A stretch of 64,000 nt of DNA from Heliopora coerulea (taxonomy: Eukaryota > Cnidaria > Anthozoa > Scleralcyonacea > Helioporidae), in assembly GCA_030142905.1 (NCBI GenBank), contig JASJOG010000017.1, positions 744,001-808,000 on the forward strand. The letters run 5' to 3'. Shown piece after piece: positions 63,839 through 64,000 of this stretch. A model generated the notes under the pieces. It ran no database searches. It saw nothing but the letters and a program-made list of their open reading frames with translations, and was not told the DNA's origin. Every line of letters starts with the position of its first letter. Within the stretch, counting starts at the first letter, position 1. Made by a program: the position numbers and the translations under genes.

Positions 63839-64000
63839 AAGCTCCTCCCACATTTCTGGCTTCGTATGGCGGTTGCATGTTACTAAATGGTGGACACGTT
63901 GAAGCGTGACTGAACTGGACAGCGTAGAGCTCCACAAGCGTGTCCTAGAGCCTAAAGCTTACGGAAATACTTTTAAAATGTGTTATTAAAATACAGCTAA
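63839..64000. other. Right flank, nothing recognised
   Basis: After the ATPase similarity ends the sequence has no recognisable coding or repeat signal up to the window edge. Confidence 0.4.

Larger units (their letters stand above)
55481..63840 (+). mobile_element. Fossil Polinton-like virus / Maverick-type integrated element (partial)
   Basis: Collinear plus-strand relics include a fibre/LamG-like gene, small membrane proteins, a candidate double-jelly-roll-type major capsid gene and an FtsK/HerA-type packaging ATPase. This set is the hallmark of Polinton-like viruses and Mavericks. The DNA is AT-richer than the flanks, and gene order is tight once insertions are discounted. No polymerase B, integrase or maturation protease is seen, and no terminal inverted repeats are visible, so the copy is partial. 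Its origin as an animal-hosted virus-like element is inference. Confidence 0.75.

Overview
The window looks like repeat-dense, AT-rich, non-coding DNA from an invertebrate animal. An anthozoan or other cnidarian is my best guess. This rests on the combination of CR1-like LINEs, Penelope-like elements with hammerhead ribozymes, hAT/PIF/mariner DNA transposons with many short non-autonomous copies, and a degraded Polinton-like virus gene cluster. No bacterial operons, rRNA genes or CRISPR arrays are present. Species assignment is inference, and family names come from motif recognition without any database search.

Layout. 1-0.4 kb: 5' end of a Ty3/gypsy element. 1.1-9.2 kb: one hAT transposon with perfect 8-bp target duplications, whose transposase gene is split by a young, complete gypsy element with 107-bp identical LTRs. 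10.3-14.2 kb: a terminal-inverted-repeat element, a fossil tyrosine-recombinase-like (DUF3504) gene and a truncated PIF/Harbinger transposase. 14.4-25.2 kb: four LINE copies or relics on both strands, with nested short elements. 25.2-30 kb: a Penelope GIY-YIG relic, tandem tRNA-derived units of about 258 bp, and an intact single-exon type II membrane glycosyltransferase-like gene lying between two such arrays. 30-37 kb: an LTR candidate, a Penelope RT relic carrying a foldback element with a telomere-like core, and a decayed paralogue of the glycosyltransferase. 38.4-39.6 kb: an intact two-exon PIF/Harbinger transposase. 40-47 kb: short elements and a second copy of the 24-25 kb LINE segment, here keeping its endonuclease. 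47.6-49.5 kb: a GIY-YIG protein gene and lysine-rich coding-like relics. 49.7-55.4 kb: Penelope elements forming a 1.13-kb inverted repeat whose arms end in complete hammerhead ribozymes. Its loop contains a Tigger-like element with a HIRAN-like ORF and a divergent Cys-rich ORF.

55.5-63.8 kb: the most interesting block. It is a fossil integrated virus-like element (Polinton-like virus/Maverick type). In order on the + strand it holds an unassigned conserved gene, a fibre/LamG-like gene, membrane protein genes, a candidate major capsid protein gene and a packaging ATPase. The ATPase is interrupted by a Tc1/mariner transposon with subterminal repeat arrays and by a hAT-type short element. Frameshifts and stops are spread through the block, so it is a fossil copy.

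The genes that still look intact are the gypsy gag-pol (2570-6544, -), the glycosyltransferase-like gene (27297-28403, +), the Harbinger transposase (38367-39574, -, one intron), the GIY-YIG protein (47720-48316, -), and the small ORFs at 52118-52594 (-) and 52671-53084 (+). Almost everything else is transposon relic.
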